Assembly: GCF_005871165.1 (NCBI RefSeq)
Contig: NZ_SWKP01000005.1
Span: 248,001 to 312,000, forward strand
DNA length: 64,000 bases
Origin: Maricaulis alexandrii
Lineage (GTDB): Bacteria > Pseudomonadota > Alphaproteobacteria > Caulobacterales > Maricaulaceae
Reading direction: 5' to 3'
Shown: in pieces, positions 9,639 through 18,862 of the stretch
How the letters are laid out: every line of letters starts with the position of its first letter
Position numbering within the stretch: position 1 is the first letter of the stretch
Made by a program: the position numbers and the translations under genes
Notes under the pieces: model-generated
Told to the model about the DNA's origin: nothing
Database searches by the model: none
Seen by the model: only the letters and a program-made list of their open reading frames with translations

Positions 9639-12449
9639 ATGACCCGCTCCGTCCTGCCTGCCTCGCTCGACGCCCTGAAACTGAGGGCGGAACTGGCCGC
9701 TGTCCTGGCCCAGGATGGCTGGTCATCGCCCGCCGCCCGCCAGGCCGGGCTCGGCCGGGTGAAAGCGTCGCTCGACCGGTTCCGCGAGCAGGCCTTTGCC
9801 CGCCTGTCCGGACAGGGCGGGGGCGCTGCCGCGGCCCAGACCCTGGCCGACGGGATGAGTGTCTGCCTGCACGCCCTGTTTGATTCCATGGCCTCATCGG
9901 ACCCGGAGGGTTCCGCCGGTGTGGCGCTGTGTGCGCTGGGCGGTTTCGGGGCGGGGGAGTTGGCGCCGTCCTCGGATGTCGATCTTCTCCTGATCAAGCC
10001 GGATGGCGAGAATCCCAAGACGGATGCCTTCCTGCAGCAGGTTCTCTACGCGCTGTGGGACCTCAAGATCGATGTCGGCGGCGGGGCTTGCCGTTCGATT
10101 GACGAGACCCTCGACCTGACGCGTGAGGATGCCTCGGAACGCACGGCCCTGCTCTCCCTGAAGCATCTGGCCGGTGACGAAATGCAGACCCAGTCCCTGG
10201 CCCTGCGCTTCCGCGAGGAAGTCGTGGCCGGGGACCTTCAGGGCTTCGTGGAAGCCAAGCTGCGCGAACGGGATGCCCGTATCGAGAAGGCCGGCCGCTC
10301 ACGCTATACGGTCGAACCGCATCTGAAGTCCGGCAAGGGCGGTTTGCGGGACCTCCAGCTGATGCGCTGGCTGGCGCAATTCCTCTACGGTGCCGATGCC
10401 TTCGAGCGCTGGGTCGGAACACGCCTGCTCTCGGTCGAGGATGTCGACAAATACGTCGCAGCCGATGATTTCTTCTGGACGGTCCGTTTCCACCTGCACG
10501 AGCTGTCCGGCGGCAAGGATGAGAAGCTCGCCTTCGACCTGCAGCCGGAAATCGCCGCGCGGATGGGCTTCGAGGATGGCGAGTCCGAGAGCGGTGTCGA
10601 ACGCTTCATGCGCCGCTATTTTCGCACCGCCATGGATGTCGGCGCCCTGACCCGCCTGGTCTGCGCCAAGCTGGAAGCTGATGCCTGGAAGTCCAAGCCG
10701 AAAGGCCTGGCCCGTTTCCTGCCGCCGAGCATGGAAGCGGATGAAGAGGCTGATGTGGCCGAATTCATCGTGCGGGACGGGCGGCTGGACTTTGCCCACG
10801 CCACCCAGATCCGCGAAGAACCGGTGCGGATCATGCGCTTCTTCCACGTGGCCGCCTCGCGCCGGCTGGACATGCATCCGGAAGCCGTGGCGCGGATCGG
10901 CCGGACCCTGCACTTCATCGATGATGATTTCCGCCGTGACCCGCGGGCGGCGCGGGCCTTCTTCGCGGTCCTTCTGGACGCCCCGGCACCGATGGCCGTG
11001 CTGCGCATGATGACCGAGGCGGGCGTGCTGGGCCGCTATATCCCGGAATTCGGCGATATCGTCGCGCGCACCCAGTTCAACATGTATCACCGCTATACGG
11101 TGGATGAGCACACACTGCAGGCGCTCGGCTTCCTGCGCGAGATCGAGGATGGGCTGCACCCGGAGGAGCACCCGCTCTCCACCCGCATCACGCCGCTGAT
11201 CCAGAACCGGCGCGCCCTGCACCTGGCCGTCCTGCTGCATGACACGGGCAAGGGCGCTGGCGACCAGTGTGTGGAAGGCGCGCTGCGGGCCCTGACCGCC
11301 TGCGAACGCCTCGGTCTGGGCCATCAGGAGAGCGAGCTGGTCGCCTGGCTGATCCGCTCGCACCTCCTGCTCAGCGACACGGCCCAGCGCCGTGACCTGT
11401 CCGATCCGCGTACCGTCGCCGATTTTGCGGCCGCCATGGGCTCGCTGGAGCGTCTGCGTCTGCTCACCGTGCTGACCGTGGTGGATATCCGGGCGGTCGG
11501 GCCGGGTGTTTGGAATGGCTGGAAGGCGCAGCTGATCCGCGATCTTTATGCCGCCACGGAAACCGTGCTGGCCACAGATGGTGATGCCTTGGAAGCGGCC
11601 CGCCAGGGTCTGGCCGACAAGGCCCAGGCCGAGCGTGACCGGATCCGGCCGCGCCTGGAACGCCTGAACCCGGATTTTGCCGCCTGGTGGGTCGCCGAAC
11701 TGCCGGACACATACTGGGTTTCCTTTGGCCCGGAAGACCGGTTCCGGCACGCCGCCTTCGTCCGCCACGCCTGGGAAAAGGGCGAAACCACCTCGGCCGG
11801 GGTGCGCGTCGACCGCCGCCGGTCGGCGACCGAGGTCATGATCTGGTCGCCGGACCGGAACCGGGTCTTCGCCGACCTGGTGGCAGCCTTCGCGGAAATG
11901 GGCGCCGATGTGGTGGGCGCCACCATCAACACGACCGTCTCCGGCCAGGTCTTCGACGTGTTTTATATCCAGGACGCAGCCGGCCAGCCCTATGGCCAGC
12001 AGGATGAGCTCCGCCGCCAGGCCCTGGTCGCCTATCTGCGCGAAGTGGCGACGGGCGATTTGGCCGTCCGCCGCCGGGGTGGCGGTCCGCTGGCTCGCCG
12101 CGATGCCGCCTTCCGGGTAACCCCGGCCGTGACCCTGTCCAACGAGATTGCCGAGAACGCCACTGTGATCGAGGCCTCGGGCCGCGACCGGCCGGGTCTG
12201 CTGGCCGATCTGGCCGACGTCCTGGCCGATGAAGGGGTCGCCCTGACCTCCGCCCAGATCGATGGCTATGGTGAACGCGCGACGGACGTGTTCTATGTCA
12301 CCCATAACGGGAAAAAGCTTGAGGATGAGACCATCACCGAGCGGATCAAGACGGGTCTTCTGGCCGTGTTCAGCGAAGGCGAGACCGCCTTTGACGAGAA
12401 AGCCGCCCAGCGCGGCATTGCGCGGGCCAAGGCCAGCGTTCTGAGGTAG
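9639..12449 (+). CDS. glnD: Bifunctional PII uridylyltransferase/uridylyl-removing enzyme GlnD (divergent motifs)
   Basis: Sensor of glutamine that uridylylates or deuridylylates PII to control nitrogen assimilation. 936 residues, in order: nucleotidyltransferase domain (GGFGAGELAPSSDVDLLLI, metal ligands D113 and D115), helical PII-UT domain (HLKSGKGGLRDLQL), HD hydrolase domain (LLHDTGKG, H534/D535), and two C-terminal ACT domains (RDRGLLADLADVL-type repeats from about 720). Several normally constant residues differ: Arg is Ala105 in the GGxGxGEL motif, the following VGHS-type motif reads VGGGAC, and the histidine after the HD pair (GDH) is Gln543. The gene is 2 bp from murJ, suggesting co-transcription. 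Identity is secure; full bifunctionality is not. Confidence 0.94.
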   Translation: MTRSVLPASLDALKLRAELAAVLAQDGWSSPAARQAGLGRVKASLDRFREQAFARLSGQGGGAAAAQTLADGMSVCLHALFDSMASSDPEGSAGVALCALGGFGAGELAPSSDVDLLLIKPDGENPKTDAFLQQVLYALWDLKIDVGGGACRSIDETLDLTREDASERTALLSLKHLAGDEMQTQSLALRFREEVVAGDLQGFVEAKLRERDARIEKAGRSRYTVEPHLKSGKGGLRDLQLMRWLAQFLYGADAFERWVGTRLLSVEDVDKYVAADDFFWTVRFHLHELSGGKDEKLAFDLQPEIAARMGFEDGESESGVERFMRRYFRTAMDVGALTRLVCAKLEADAWKSKPKGLARFLPPSMEADEEADVAEFIVRDGRLDFAHATQIREEPVRIMRFFHVAASRRLDMHPEAVARIGRTLHFIDDDFRRDPRAARAFFAVLLDAPAPMAVLRMMTEAGVLGRYIPEFGDIVARTQFNMYHRYTVDEHTLQALGFLREIEDGLHPEEHPLSTRITPLIQNRRALHLAVLLHDTGKGAGDQCVEGALRALTACERLGLGHQESELVAWLIRSHLLLSDTAQRRDLSDPRTVADFAAAMGSLERLRLLTVLTVVDIRAVGPGVWNGWKAQLIRDLYAATETVLATDGDALEAARQGLADKAQAERDRIRPRLERLNPDFAAWWVAELPDTYWVSFGPEDRFRHAAFVRHAWEKGETTSAGVRVDRRRSATEVMIWSPDRNRVFADLVAAFAEMGADVVGATINTTVSGQVFDVFYIQDAAGQPYGQQDELRRQALVAYLREVATGDLAVRRRGGGPLARRDAAFRVTPAVTLSNEIAENATVIEASGRDRPGLLADLADVLADEGVALTSAQIDGYGERATDVFYVTHNGKKLEDETITERIKTGLLAVFSEGETAFDEKAAQRGIARAKASVLR

Positions 12450-12451
12450 GT

Positions 12452-13996
12452 ATGCGTCTTTTGAGATCCTCGGCCGTTGTCGGCGTCATGACCCTGGGCA
12501 GCCGGCTTCTCGGTCTTGTGCGCGAGATTTTCCTGGCGCGGGCGCTGGGGGCAGGCCCCATTACCGACGCCTTCCTGACGGCGTTCCAGTTTCCCAATCT
12601 CTTCCGCCGGATTTTCGCCGAGGGGGCTTTCAACTCCGCCTTCGTGCCGCTCTATGCCGGCAAGCTGGAAGGCGAGGGCCTGACCGACGCCCAGAAATTC
12701 GCCCGGGATGTCGCCTCCATGCTGATGACGGCCATGCTGGTCCTGGTCGTCGGGGCGCAATTGGTGATGCCGTGGCTGATGTATCTGCTGGGGCCGGGGT
12801 TTGTGGGTGAGCCGGACATTTTCCAGCTGGCCGTACTGCTGACCCAGATCACCATGCCCTATCTGTTCATGATGTCGCTCAGCGCCATGATCAGCGGTGT
12901 TCTGAACTCGCATGGCAAATTCGCCGTCGCGGCCGCCGCGCCGATGTTGCTGAATCTCACGCTGGTTGGTGTGCTCTGGTTCTCTCCGGCGTCCGGGGAA
13001 GACCTGACGCTGCATCTTTCCGTCGGCATTACCGTGTCGGGCCTGGCCCAGCTTTTCTGGCTCTACGCGGCCTGCCGGGCGACCGGCATCCGGCTGCGCT
13101 TCCAGCTCCCCCGACTGACGCCGGATGTCCGGCGGCTGATTGTTCTGGGCGTGCCCGGCGCCCTGGCGGCCGGTGTGACCCAGATCAACATCCTGGTGAC
13201 CTCCTCGATCGCGACGATCGAAGCCGGCGCGCGTTCCTGGCTCTATTTCGCCGACCGGCTCTACCAGCTGCCGCTGGGCGTGGTGGGGATTGCCATGGGG
13301 GTCGTGCTTTTGCCGACCCTGACGGGACGCCTCAAGGCCGGCGACATGCAGGCGGCCAGCAATGCCATGAACCGGGCGTTGGAGATTTCCATGGCGCTGA
13401 CCCTGCCGGCGGCGGTCGCGTTGGGTGTGATCCCGGTCTTCATTGCCGAAGGCGTGTATCAGCGGGACGCCTTCACCCATGCGGACGCCCTGATGGTGGG
13501 TCAGGCGTTGACGGCCTTTGCCGTGGGCCTGCCGGCCTTCGTCCTGATCAAGGTCTTGTCGCCGGGCTTCTTTGCCCGTGAGGACACGGTGACGCCGATG
13601 AAGTTCGCGACCGTGGGCGTGGTGATCAATCTGGCGCTGGGCCTGGGCCTGTTCTTCGGACCGCTGGGCTTTGCCGGGCTGGCGATTGCCACATCGGTGG
13701 CCGGCTGGGTGAATACGCTGCTCCTCGCCTACACCCTGCGCCGGCGCGGCTTGCTGGACCCGGATGCACGCCTGCTCAGCCGTTTGCCGCGGATTGCCCT
13801 GGCCTGTGTCGGCATGGGCGTCTTCCTGTTTTTCGCCGACCGGCATGCCGATCAGCTCATGCCCTTCCTGCTCGATTCCCGGCTTGTGACCCTGCTTGTG
13901 ACCTGTCTGGCCGGCCTCGCCGTCTTCGGTCTCGCCTCCCTGCTGACCGGTGCCCTGCGGATTTCCGAGGTGCGCGGCGCGCTCAAGCGCTCTTGA
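12452..13996 (+). CDS. murJ: Lipid II flippase MurJ (MviN)
   Basis: Polytopic inner-membrane protein of the MOP superfamily that flips lipid II for peptidoglycan synthesis. 514 residues with about 14 hydrophobic segments. The MurJ signature is at the N-terminus: SRLLGLVREIFLARALGAG, then DAFLTAFQFPNLFRRIFAEG and AFNSAFVPLY. ATG 12452 follows the glnD stop by 2 bp, so translation is probably coupled. The normal neighbour relationship glnD-murJ-trpS of many alphaproteobacteria is kept. Confidence 0.97.
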   Translation: MRLLRSSAVVGVMTLGSRLLGLVREIFLARALGAGPITDAFLTAFQFPNLFRRIFAEGAFNSAFVPLYAGKLEGEGLTDAQKFARDVASMLMTAMLVLVVGAQLVMPWLMYLLGPGFVGEPDIFQLAVLLTQITMPYLFMMSLSAMISGVLNSHGKFAVAAAAPMLLNLTLVGVLWFSPASGEDLTLHLSVGITVSGLAQLFWLYAACRATGIRLRFQLPRLTPDVRRLIVLGVPGALAAGVTQINILVTSSIATIEAGARSWLYFADRLYQLPLGVVGIAMGVVLLPTLTGRLKAGDMQAASNAMNRALEISMALTLPAAVALGVIPVFIAEGVYQRDAFTHADALMVGQALTAFAVGLPAFVLIKVLSPGFFAREDTVTPMKFATVGVVINLALGLGLFFGPLGFAGLAIATSVAGWVNTLLLAYTLRRRGLLDPDARLLSRLPRIALACVGMGVFLFFADRHADQLMPFLLDSRLVTLLVTCLAGLAVFGLASLLTGALRISEVRGALKRS

Positions 13997-14054
13997 AGCC
14001 AAGCGCCGGGCTGGGTAACACGCCTTTCCACATTTATTCAGCAAGGCCTGTCCC

Positions 14055-15095
14055 ATGAGTGAAACGCCCACCGACTACAAAGGTCCGCAACGCGTCCTGT
14101 CCGGCATGCAGCCGACCGGTCGCCTGCATCTCGGCAATTATCTCGGGGCGCTGAAGAACTGGGTGTCGCTGCAGGAAGATGGCAGCCAGGACTGCTTCTA
14201 CTGCGTGGTCGACATGCACGCGATCACCATGCCGCACGATCCGGCCACCCTGCCGGATGCGGTCCGCGCCGCGGCGGCCGCCTACATTGCGGCCGGTGTT
14301 GATCCGGAGAAGAGCACGATCTTCGCCCAGTCTGCCGTCCCGGCCCATGCCGAACTGGCCTGGATCTTCAACTGCGTGGCGCGTCTGGGCTGGCTGGAAC
14401 GCATGACCCAGTTCAAGGACAAGGCGGGCAAGGACAAGGAACGCGCCTCGGTCGGCCTGTTCACCTATCCGGTCCTGCAGGCGGCGGACATCCTGGTCTA
14501 CAAGGCCACCCATGTGCCGGTCGGCGAGGACCAGAAACAGCATCTGGAATTGTGCCGGGACATCGCGGCTCGCTTCAACCGCGATTATGGCGACGGCGAA
14601 GCGATCTTCCCGCTCACCGATCCTGTGATCCAGGGGCCGGGGGCGCGCATCATGAGCCTGCGGGACGGGTCGTCGAAAATGTCCAAGTCGGACGTGTCGG
14701 ACAATTCGCGCATCAATCTGGAAGATGATGCCGACACGATCGCCCGCAAGATTAAGAAGGCGAAGACCGATCCGGAACCGCTTCCCTCCGAGGAAGCCGG
14801 TCTGGCCGATCGTCCGGAAGCCAATAACCTCGTCGGCATTTATGCCGCCCTGTCTTCCAAGACGAAGGCCGAGGTCCTCGCCGAGTTCGGCGGTCAGGGT
14901 TTCGGGGCCTTCAAGCCGGCCCTGGCCGATGTTGCCGTGGAATATCTGGCGCCGATCTCCGACGAGTTCCGCCGCTTGATCTCCGACAAGGCCGAGATCG
15001 ACCGCATCCTGGCCAAGGGCAGCGAACGGGCCCGCGCGGTGGCCGACCCGATCGTCGAGGAAACCAAGAAGACCATCGGTTTCTGGCACGCATGA
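14055..15095 (+). CDS. trpS: Tryptophan-tRNA ligase
   Basis: Class I aminoacyl-tRNA synthetase charging tRNA-Trp. 346 residues, normal for bacterial TrpRS. The HIGH-type motif is in [17 protein letters not shown] near the N-terminus, and the KMSKS loop is SKMSKSD (near 14676-14696). The GEDQ motif ([13 protein letters not shown]) binds the adenylate. Starts 58 bp after murJ. A GCCCGG/CCGGGC hairpin with a 9-nt loop (15110-15130) follows, but it has no U-run. Confidence 0.97.
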   Translation: MSETPTDYKGPQRVLSGMQPTGRLHLGNYLGALKNWVSLQEDGSQDCFYCVVDMHAITMPHDPATLPDAVRAAAAAYIAAGVDPEKSTIFAQSAVPAHAELAWIFNCVARLGWLERMTQFKDKAGKDKERASVGLFTYPVLQAADILVYKATHVPVGEDQKQHLELCRDIAARFNRDYGDGEAIFPLTDPVIQGPGARIMSLRDGSSKMSKSDVSDNSRINLEDDADTIARKIKKAKTDPEPLPSEEAGLADRPEANNLVGIYAALSSKTKAEVLAEFGGQGFGAFKPALADVAVEYLAPISDEFRRLISDKAEIDRILAKGSERARAVADPIVEETKKTIGFWHA

Positions 15096-15161
15096 CCCGA
15101 TGTCGCATGGCCCGGTCGGTCCGCCCGGGCTATGCCTCATCACCCCATTCCGGAGACTGAC

Positions 15162-15704
15162 ATGCGTACAGCCCTGCTTCTTTCCGCCGCCCTGTTCCTG
15201 ACCGCCTGTGGCGGCACCGAGGACGAGGCCGTGATGGCCGGTGATACCGGCACCATGGATCACGGCTCCATGGGCCATGACATGGCCGAGACCGAACAGA
15301 CCCCGCTTCCCGATGATGGCGTCATGCCGGTGGTCGCAGTGTCGGCGGCCTGGATGCGTCCGCATCCGCAGGGCCGGGATGTCACCGCAGCCTATTTCAC
15401 GGCGACGCTCGCCGAAGGCGCAGCGGACCGGCTGGTTTCGGCCTCCGTCACCGGGGCGGACTCGGTCGAGCTGCACGGTCACACGATGAATGATCAGGGC
15501 ATGATGCAGATGCGCGCCGTCGGGCCGCAGCGCCTGGACGCCGGCGATACGCTGGTCTTTGCGCCGGGCGGTCTGCACCTGATGGTGTTCGGCCTCGACC
15601 CGGTAGTTGCCGGCGAGACCGTGGACGGTGTGCTGTTGTTTGAACGCGCTGGTGAGGTTCCGGTCCGCTTCGCTGTCGGCCTGTCCGCGCCCGAGGTCGA
15701 CTAG
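15162..15704 (+). CDS. PCu(A)C-family periplasmic copper chaperone, lipoprotein
   Basis: Predicted 180-residue lipoprotein: a short hydrophobic N-terminus ends in lipobox LTAC. A Met/His-rich linker follows (GTMDHGSMGHDM) and then a PCu(A)C domain with the ligand pattern H-x-H...M...H-L-M (LHGHTMNDQG, then GLHLMVF). Proteins of this family deliver Cu(I) to the CuA centre of cytochrome oxidase. ATG 15162 was chosen because it is preceded by GGAG and starts the signal peptide; an in-frame upstream start at 15132 would spoil it. The stop shares a CTAG with the stop of the convergent downstream gene. No oxidase genes are nearby. Confidence 0.88.
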   Translation: MRTALLLSAALFLTACGGTEDEAVMAGDTGTMDHGSMGHDMAETEQTPLPDDGVMPVVAVSAAWMRPHPQGRDVTAAYFTATLAEGAADRLVSASVTGADSVELHGHTMNDQGMMQMRAVGPQRLDAGDTLVFAPGGLHLMVFGLDPVVAGETVDGVLLFERAGEVPVRFAVGLSAPEVD

Positions 15705-16273
15705 CCCGGTCCGGTTTCAGTCCCTTTTTCCGGCCGGTAGAGCGCCGGATCATAGGGGGCGGGCCGTTTGGGCAGGAACATCCACATCAGCCAGCCGCCG
15801 GCGCCGATGCCGCCGATCAGGAGCAGGCCCATCGGGTTCTCCTGATTGCCCGCTATGATGGCCAGTCCGGCCACACTGATCGCCGCCAGGATGAAGCCCA
15901 GACCGAACATGATGATGCGAAAGCCCAGAGACGCGCCTTCGCGATAGGCGATCTGGTGGTCATGCGGGGCGAGGGCCGTGTGCAGGGCTTTCAGGAAGGG
16001 CGCAAATGTGTCGGCTGTCGGGGTCCACACGCCGGGGCGGTCAAAGCACATGGAGCCGAACACGGCTTCCTGGCCGTCCGCATCACTCACCCGGCAGACG
16101 ACCTGGCTGGCCTTGCCCGCCATCTCCACCTGGAGACGGACCTGGCGGATCTGGTCCAGCGGCATGTCACCGCCCCATTCGCCGTCCTCGGTGCGCCAGA
16201 CAAGGGCGTCATCCGTGATCGAGAACTGCAAGGTGCGGGACCGGATATTGCGGCGATCCGTGTGTGTGACCAT
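15701..16273 (-). CDS. Uncharacterised membrane protein with C-terminal TM pair
   Basis: 190 residues from an ATG preceded by GGAGG. A soluble N-terminal part of about 115 residues (beta-rich, contains LDQIRQVRLQVEMAG, reminiscent of PH-like folds) is followed by two membrane helices, IIMFGLGFILAAISVAGLAI and MGLLLIGGIGAGGWLMWMFL, and a short charged tail. No family was recognised. An upstream in-frame extension to 16339 is possible but lacks a ribosome-binding site. Its stop overlaps that of the copper-chaperone gene; its start faces the Usp gene. Confidence 0.7.
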   Translation of the reverse strand: MVTHTDRRNIRSRTLQFSITDDALVWRTEDGEWGGDMPLDQIRQVRLQVEMAGKASQVVCRVSDADGQEAVFGSMCFDRPGVWTPTADTFAPFLKALHTALAPHDHQIAYREGASLGFRIIMFGLGFILAAISVAGLAIIAGNQENPMGLLLIGGIGAGGWLMWMFLPKRPAPYDPALYRPEKGTETGPG

Positions 16274-16350
16274 ATCTGTGCCTCCCCAACGCAGGCGGCT
16301 TAACAGCATTTGCTGGACGAGTCGCCAGCAAGTCGCCAAACTCGGATCAC

Positions 16351-16827
16351 ATGCCGCAGAGCAATCGCAAATTCCTCGTCATTGCCGACGACAGCACGGA
16401 GAGCCGCACGGCGCTCTATTTCGCCGCCCGCCGGGCGCAGGCGACCGGCGCGCATGTGTCGATCCTCGCCACACACCAGCCCTCCGACTTCAATCACTGG
16501 ATCGGCGTGGCCGAAACCGCCAAGCGCGAAGCGGAAACGGCGGCTGAAACCCTGCTGGAATCCATGGCGGAAGATGCCGAGGCCGTCACCGGAGAGCGTC
16601 CGGAGCTGCTGCTCCGCGAGGGCGATATCCGGGATGTGCTGAGCCAGTTGCTGGACGAGGATCCGTTGATCTCCCTTCTGGTCCTGGCCGCCGCCAAGGC
16701 CAGTGACGGGCCGGGACCGCTGGTCTCGGCGCTGGCCCGGGGCAAGGGCTTGTTCTCCAGCCGCGCTGTTCCGGTCACCGTGGTTCCCGGCGACATGGAA
16801 ACGGACGAAATCGACGCCCTCGTCTGA
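16351..16827 (+). CDS. Universal stress protein (UspA family)
   Basis: 158 residues with the Usp alpha/beta fold. The N-terminal strand FLVIADDS provides the nucleotide-contacting Asp. A C-terminal ATP-loop-like stretch (VLAAAKASDGPGPLVSAL, then VPVTVVPG) is present, but the classical G-x2-G-x9-G(S/T) spacing is only loosely met, so ATP binding is uncertain. Divergent from the membrane protein on the left. Physiological role unknown. Confidence 0.85.
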   Translation: MPQSNRKFLVIADDSTESRTALYFAARRAQATGAHVSILATHQPSDFNHWIGVAETAKREAETAAETLLESMAEDAEAVTGERPELLLREGDIRDVLSQLLDEDPLISLLVLAAAKASDGPGPLVSALARGKGLFSSRAVPVTVVPGDMETDEIDALV

Positions 16828-16897
16828 TACCCGCACGCGGTGAAAGGTTGATCTGACCGCCATCTCGCGCCACATCGCGCATCAGGAGGCCCGATCC

Positions 16898-17467
16898 ATG
16901 TTTATCCAGACCGAAGCCACGCCCAATCCGAATACGCTGAAATTCCTGCCCGGGCGGGAGATTTCGCCGAACGCCCCGCGCGAGTTCGAAAGCGCCGAGG
17001 ATGCTGATGCATCCCCACTGGCCGCCGACCTCTTCCTGATCGACGGGGTGAGTGGTGTGTTTTTCGGCGAGGATTTCATCGCCGTCACCAAGACCGATGA
17101 TTTCGACTGGGACCATATCAAGCCCTTCCTGCTCGGTGCCATCATGGATGGTCTGCAGTCCGGCCAGCCGATCGTGGAGGATGGTCCGGGTGAAAGCGGG
17201 CATGCGGGTTTCGAGGATGACGGGGCCAATGCCGATGTCATTCGCGAGATTATCGACCTGATCGATACGCGCGTCCGCCCGGCCGTGGCCAATGATGGCG
17301 GCGACATTCTCTTCCATTCCTATCTCGCCGACAGCGGAGTGGTGCGGCTGAAAATGCGCGGCGCCTGCGCCGGCTGCCCGTCCTCGACCATGACGCTGAA
17401 GGCCGGGATCGAAAATCTGCTGAAGCACTACATTCCGGAAATCCGGGGCGTGGAAGCCGTCGAGTAA
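16898..17467 (+). CDS. nfuA: Fe-S cluster carrier NfuA/Nfu type
   Basis: 189 residues: an N-terminal Nfu_N domain (MFIQTEATPNPNTLKFLPG) and a C-terminal NifU-like domain carrying the cluster-binding CxxC in GACAGCPSST. Such proteins hold a 4Fe-4S cluster at a dimer interface and pass it to apo-enzymes such as aconitase or lipoyl synthase. The Nfu_N/NifU_C layout is the alphaproteobacterial and mitochondrial Nfu1 form. CAGGAGG lies upstream of ATG 16898. Confidence 0.95.
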   Translation: MFIQTEATPNPNTLKFLPGREISPNAPREFESAEDADASPLAADLFLIDGVSGVFFGEDFIAVTKTDDFDWDHIKPFLLGAIMDGLQSGQPIVEDGPGESGHAGFEDDGANADVIREIIDLIDTRVRPAVANDGGDILFHSYLADSGVVRLKMRGACAGCPSSTMTLKAGIENLLKHYIPEIRGVEAVE

Positions 17468-17569
17468 GCGGCGCGCCCGGCTCAAGACTTTTTCCAGATC
17501 AGCAATTCTCTTTGGATTGCCGAGGCTTTATCTCCTCTGGCAACAGAAACACCTTTGATGGAGGCCGCG

Positions 17570-18202
17570 ATGACCGCAGAGCTCACCGAAAAGCCGACCC
17601 ATAATGATCCCATTCCGCAGGACGCGCTGAAGCAGATCCTGACCGAAGCGCGGACCTATAACGACTTTGCCGACACGCCCGTATCCGAAGACACGATCAA
17701 GACGCTCTACAATACGCTGCGCATGGGGCCGACGAGTGCCAACTCTTCGCCAGCGCGTTTCCTCTTCGTGCAGTCGCCGGAAGCCAAGGCGCGCCTGGAA
17801 CCGTCGCTGAGCGAGGGCAATCGCGAGAAGACGATGAAGGCCCCGCTCACCGTCGTGCTGGCCTGGGACACGGAATTCTATGACAAGGTTCCGCAGCTCA
17901 TGCCGCACAATCCGGATGCGCGTGAATGGTTCACTTCGCCGGAATCGACGCTGGCCAATGGCAAGCGCAATTCGGTTCTGCAGGCGGCCTATCTGATCAT
18001 CGCCGCCCGCGCGCTGGGCCTGGATACCGGCGCCATGACCGGGTTCGACCCGGACAAGGTGGATGAGGCCTTCTTCCTGGACGAACCGGACATGAAAACC
18101 TGGCGGTCCGATATCCTGATCAATCTGGGCTATGGCACCACAACGCGGCTTTTCCCGCGCCTGCCGCGCCTGGACTTCGACGAGGCCGCGAAAATCCTCT
18201 AA
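17570..18202 (+). CDS. Nitroreductase-family protein, malonic semialdehyde reductase RutE/HadB-like
   Basis: An FMN-dependent nitroreductase fold of 210 residues. The order of motifs ([57 protein letters not shown]) matches the RutE/HadB group, which reduces 3-oxopropanoate in pyrimidine breakdown or acts on quinones and nitro compounds. No other rut genes are present, so the substrate is open. Start chosen at ATG 17570 because GGAGG (17560-17564) sits 5 nt upstream; ATG 17558 and TTG 17555 are weaker. Followed 9 bp later by tsaB. Confidence 0.88.
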   Translation: MTAELTEKPTHNDPIPQDALKQILTEARTYNDFADTPVSEDTIKTLYNTLRMGPTSANSSPARFLFVQSPEAKARLEPSLSEGNREKTMKAPLTVVLAWDTEFYDKVPQLMPHNPDAREWFTSPESTLANGKRNSVLQAAYLIIAARALGLDTGAMTGFDPDKVDEAFFLDEPDMKTWRSDILINLGYGTTTRLFPRLPRLDFDEAAKIL

Positions 18203-18211
18203 AGGGCAGGC

Positions 18212-18862
18212 ATGAACCTGCTTGCCATCGATACGACCGGTCCGGACTGTTCCGTCGCCCTGCGCCAGCCGGGCGCGGCCGATCGTCTGGTCAGCGAGCG
18301 GATCGGGCGGGGTCATGCGGAACGTCTGGCGCCCATGGTCCGGGACCTGCTGGCCGAGGCCGGGCTGGCCCCGGCTCAGCTGGACCGTATCGCCGTGGCG
18401 ACGGGCCCGGGCAGTTTTGCCGGCACAAGGGTGGCAACCGCTTTCGCCCGGGGTCTGGCCCTGGCCTGCCAGGCCGAGGCTGTTGGCGTCTCCAATCTCG
18501 TCGTGATGGCGCACCAGGCCGGGACCGATGCGCCGCTGATCGTGGCCCATGATGCCAAGCGCGGTGAAGTCGTGCTCCAGGTTTGGGCGAGTGATGGTGA
18601 AACGCCCTCCGACCCTCAGCGCCTGCCTCTGGACGAGGCCCTGACCCGCCTGCCGGAACTCGCCCCTGCCGAGGCCCGGCTCGCCGGATCGGCCAGTGAC
18701 TTGCTGGCCCCGGCGGGTCTGTCCCGCACCGGGATCGAAAGCCTTGACCTCTCGGCTCTGCTCGACTGTGCCGGTCTGGCAGATCCGCAGACCGACAAAC
18801 CCTCCCCCTTCTATGCCCGGCCGCCTGATGCGAAATTGCCGGGCGGGCTGGAGCCCGCGTGA
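18212..18862 (+). CDS. tsaB: tRNA threonylcarbamoyladenosine biosynthesis protein TsaB
   Basis: Partner of TsaD in t6A37 modification of ANN-decoding tRNAs. 216 residues of the ASKHA fold: N-terminal AIDTTGPDCSVAL, then RIAVATGPGSFAGTRVATAF, a TsaB hallmark (usually GPGSFTGLR). It lacks the metal-binding histidines of TsaD, as expected. Its last codon overlaps the GTG start of rimI (GTGA), so the two are translationally coupled; tsaB-rimI is a conserved pair. Confidence 0.95.
   Translation: MNLLAIDTTGPDCSVALRQPGAADRLVSERIGRGHAERLAPMVRDLLAEAGLAPAQLDRIAVATGPGSFAGTRVATAFARGLALACQAEAVGVSNLVVMAHQAGTDAPLIVAHDAKRGEVVLQVWASDGETPSDPQRLPLDEALTRLPELAPAEARLAGSASDLLAPAGLSRTGIESLDLSALLDCAGLADPQTDKPSPFYARPPDAKLPGGLEPA

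Noticed and set aside
10299-12305. Long reverse frame antisense to glnD (about 668 codons)
   Set aside because: Shadow of glnD; His/Gly/Gln-rich nonsense composition and no domain.
15110-15130. Terminator after trpS
   Set aside because: GCCCGG/CCGGGC hairpin has a 9-nt loop and no U-run; too weak to list as a feature.
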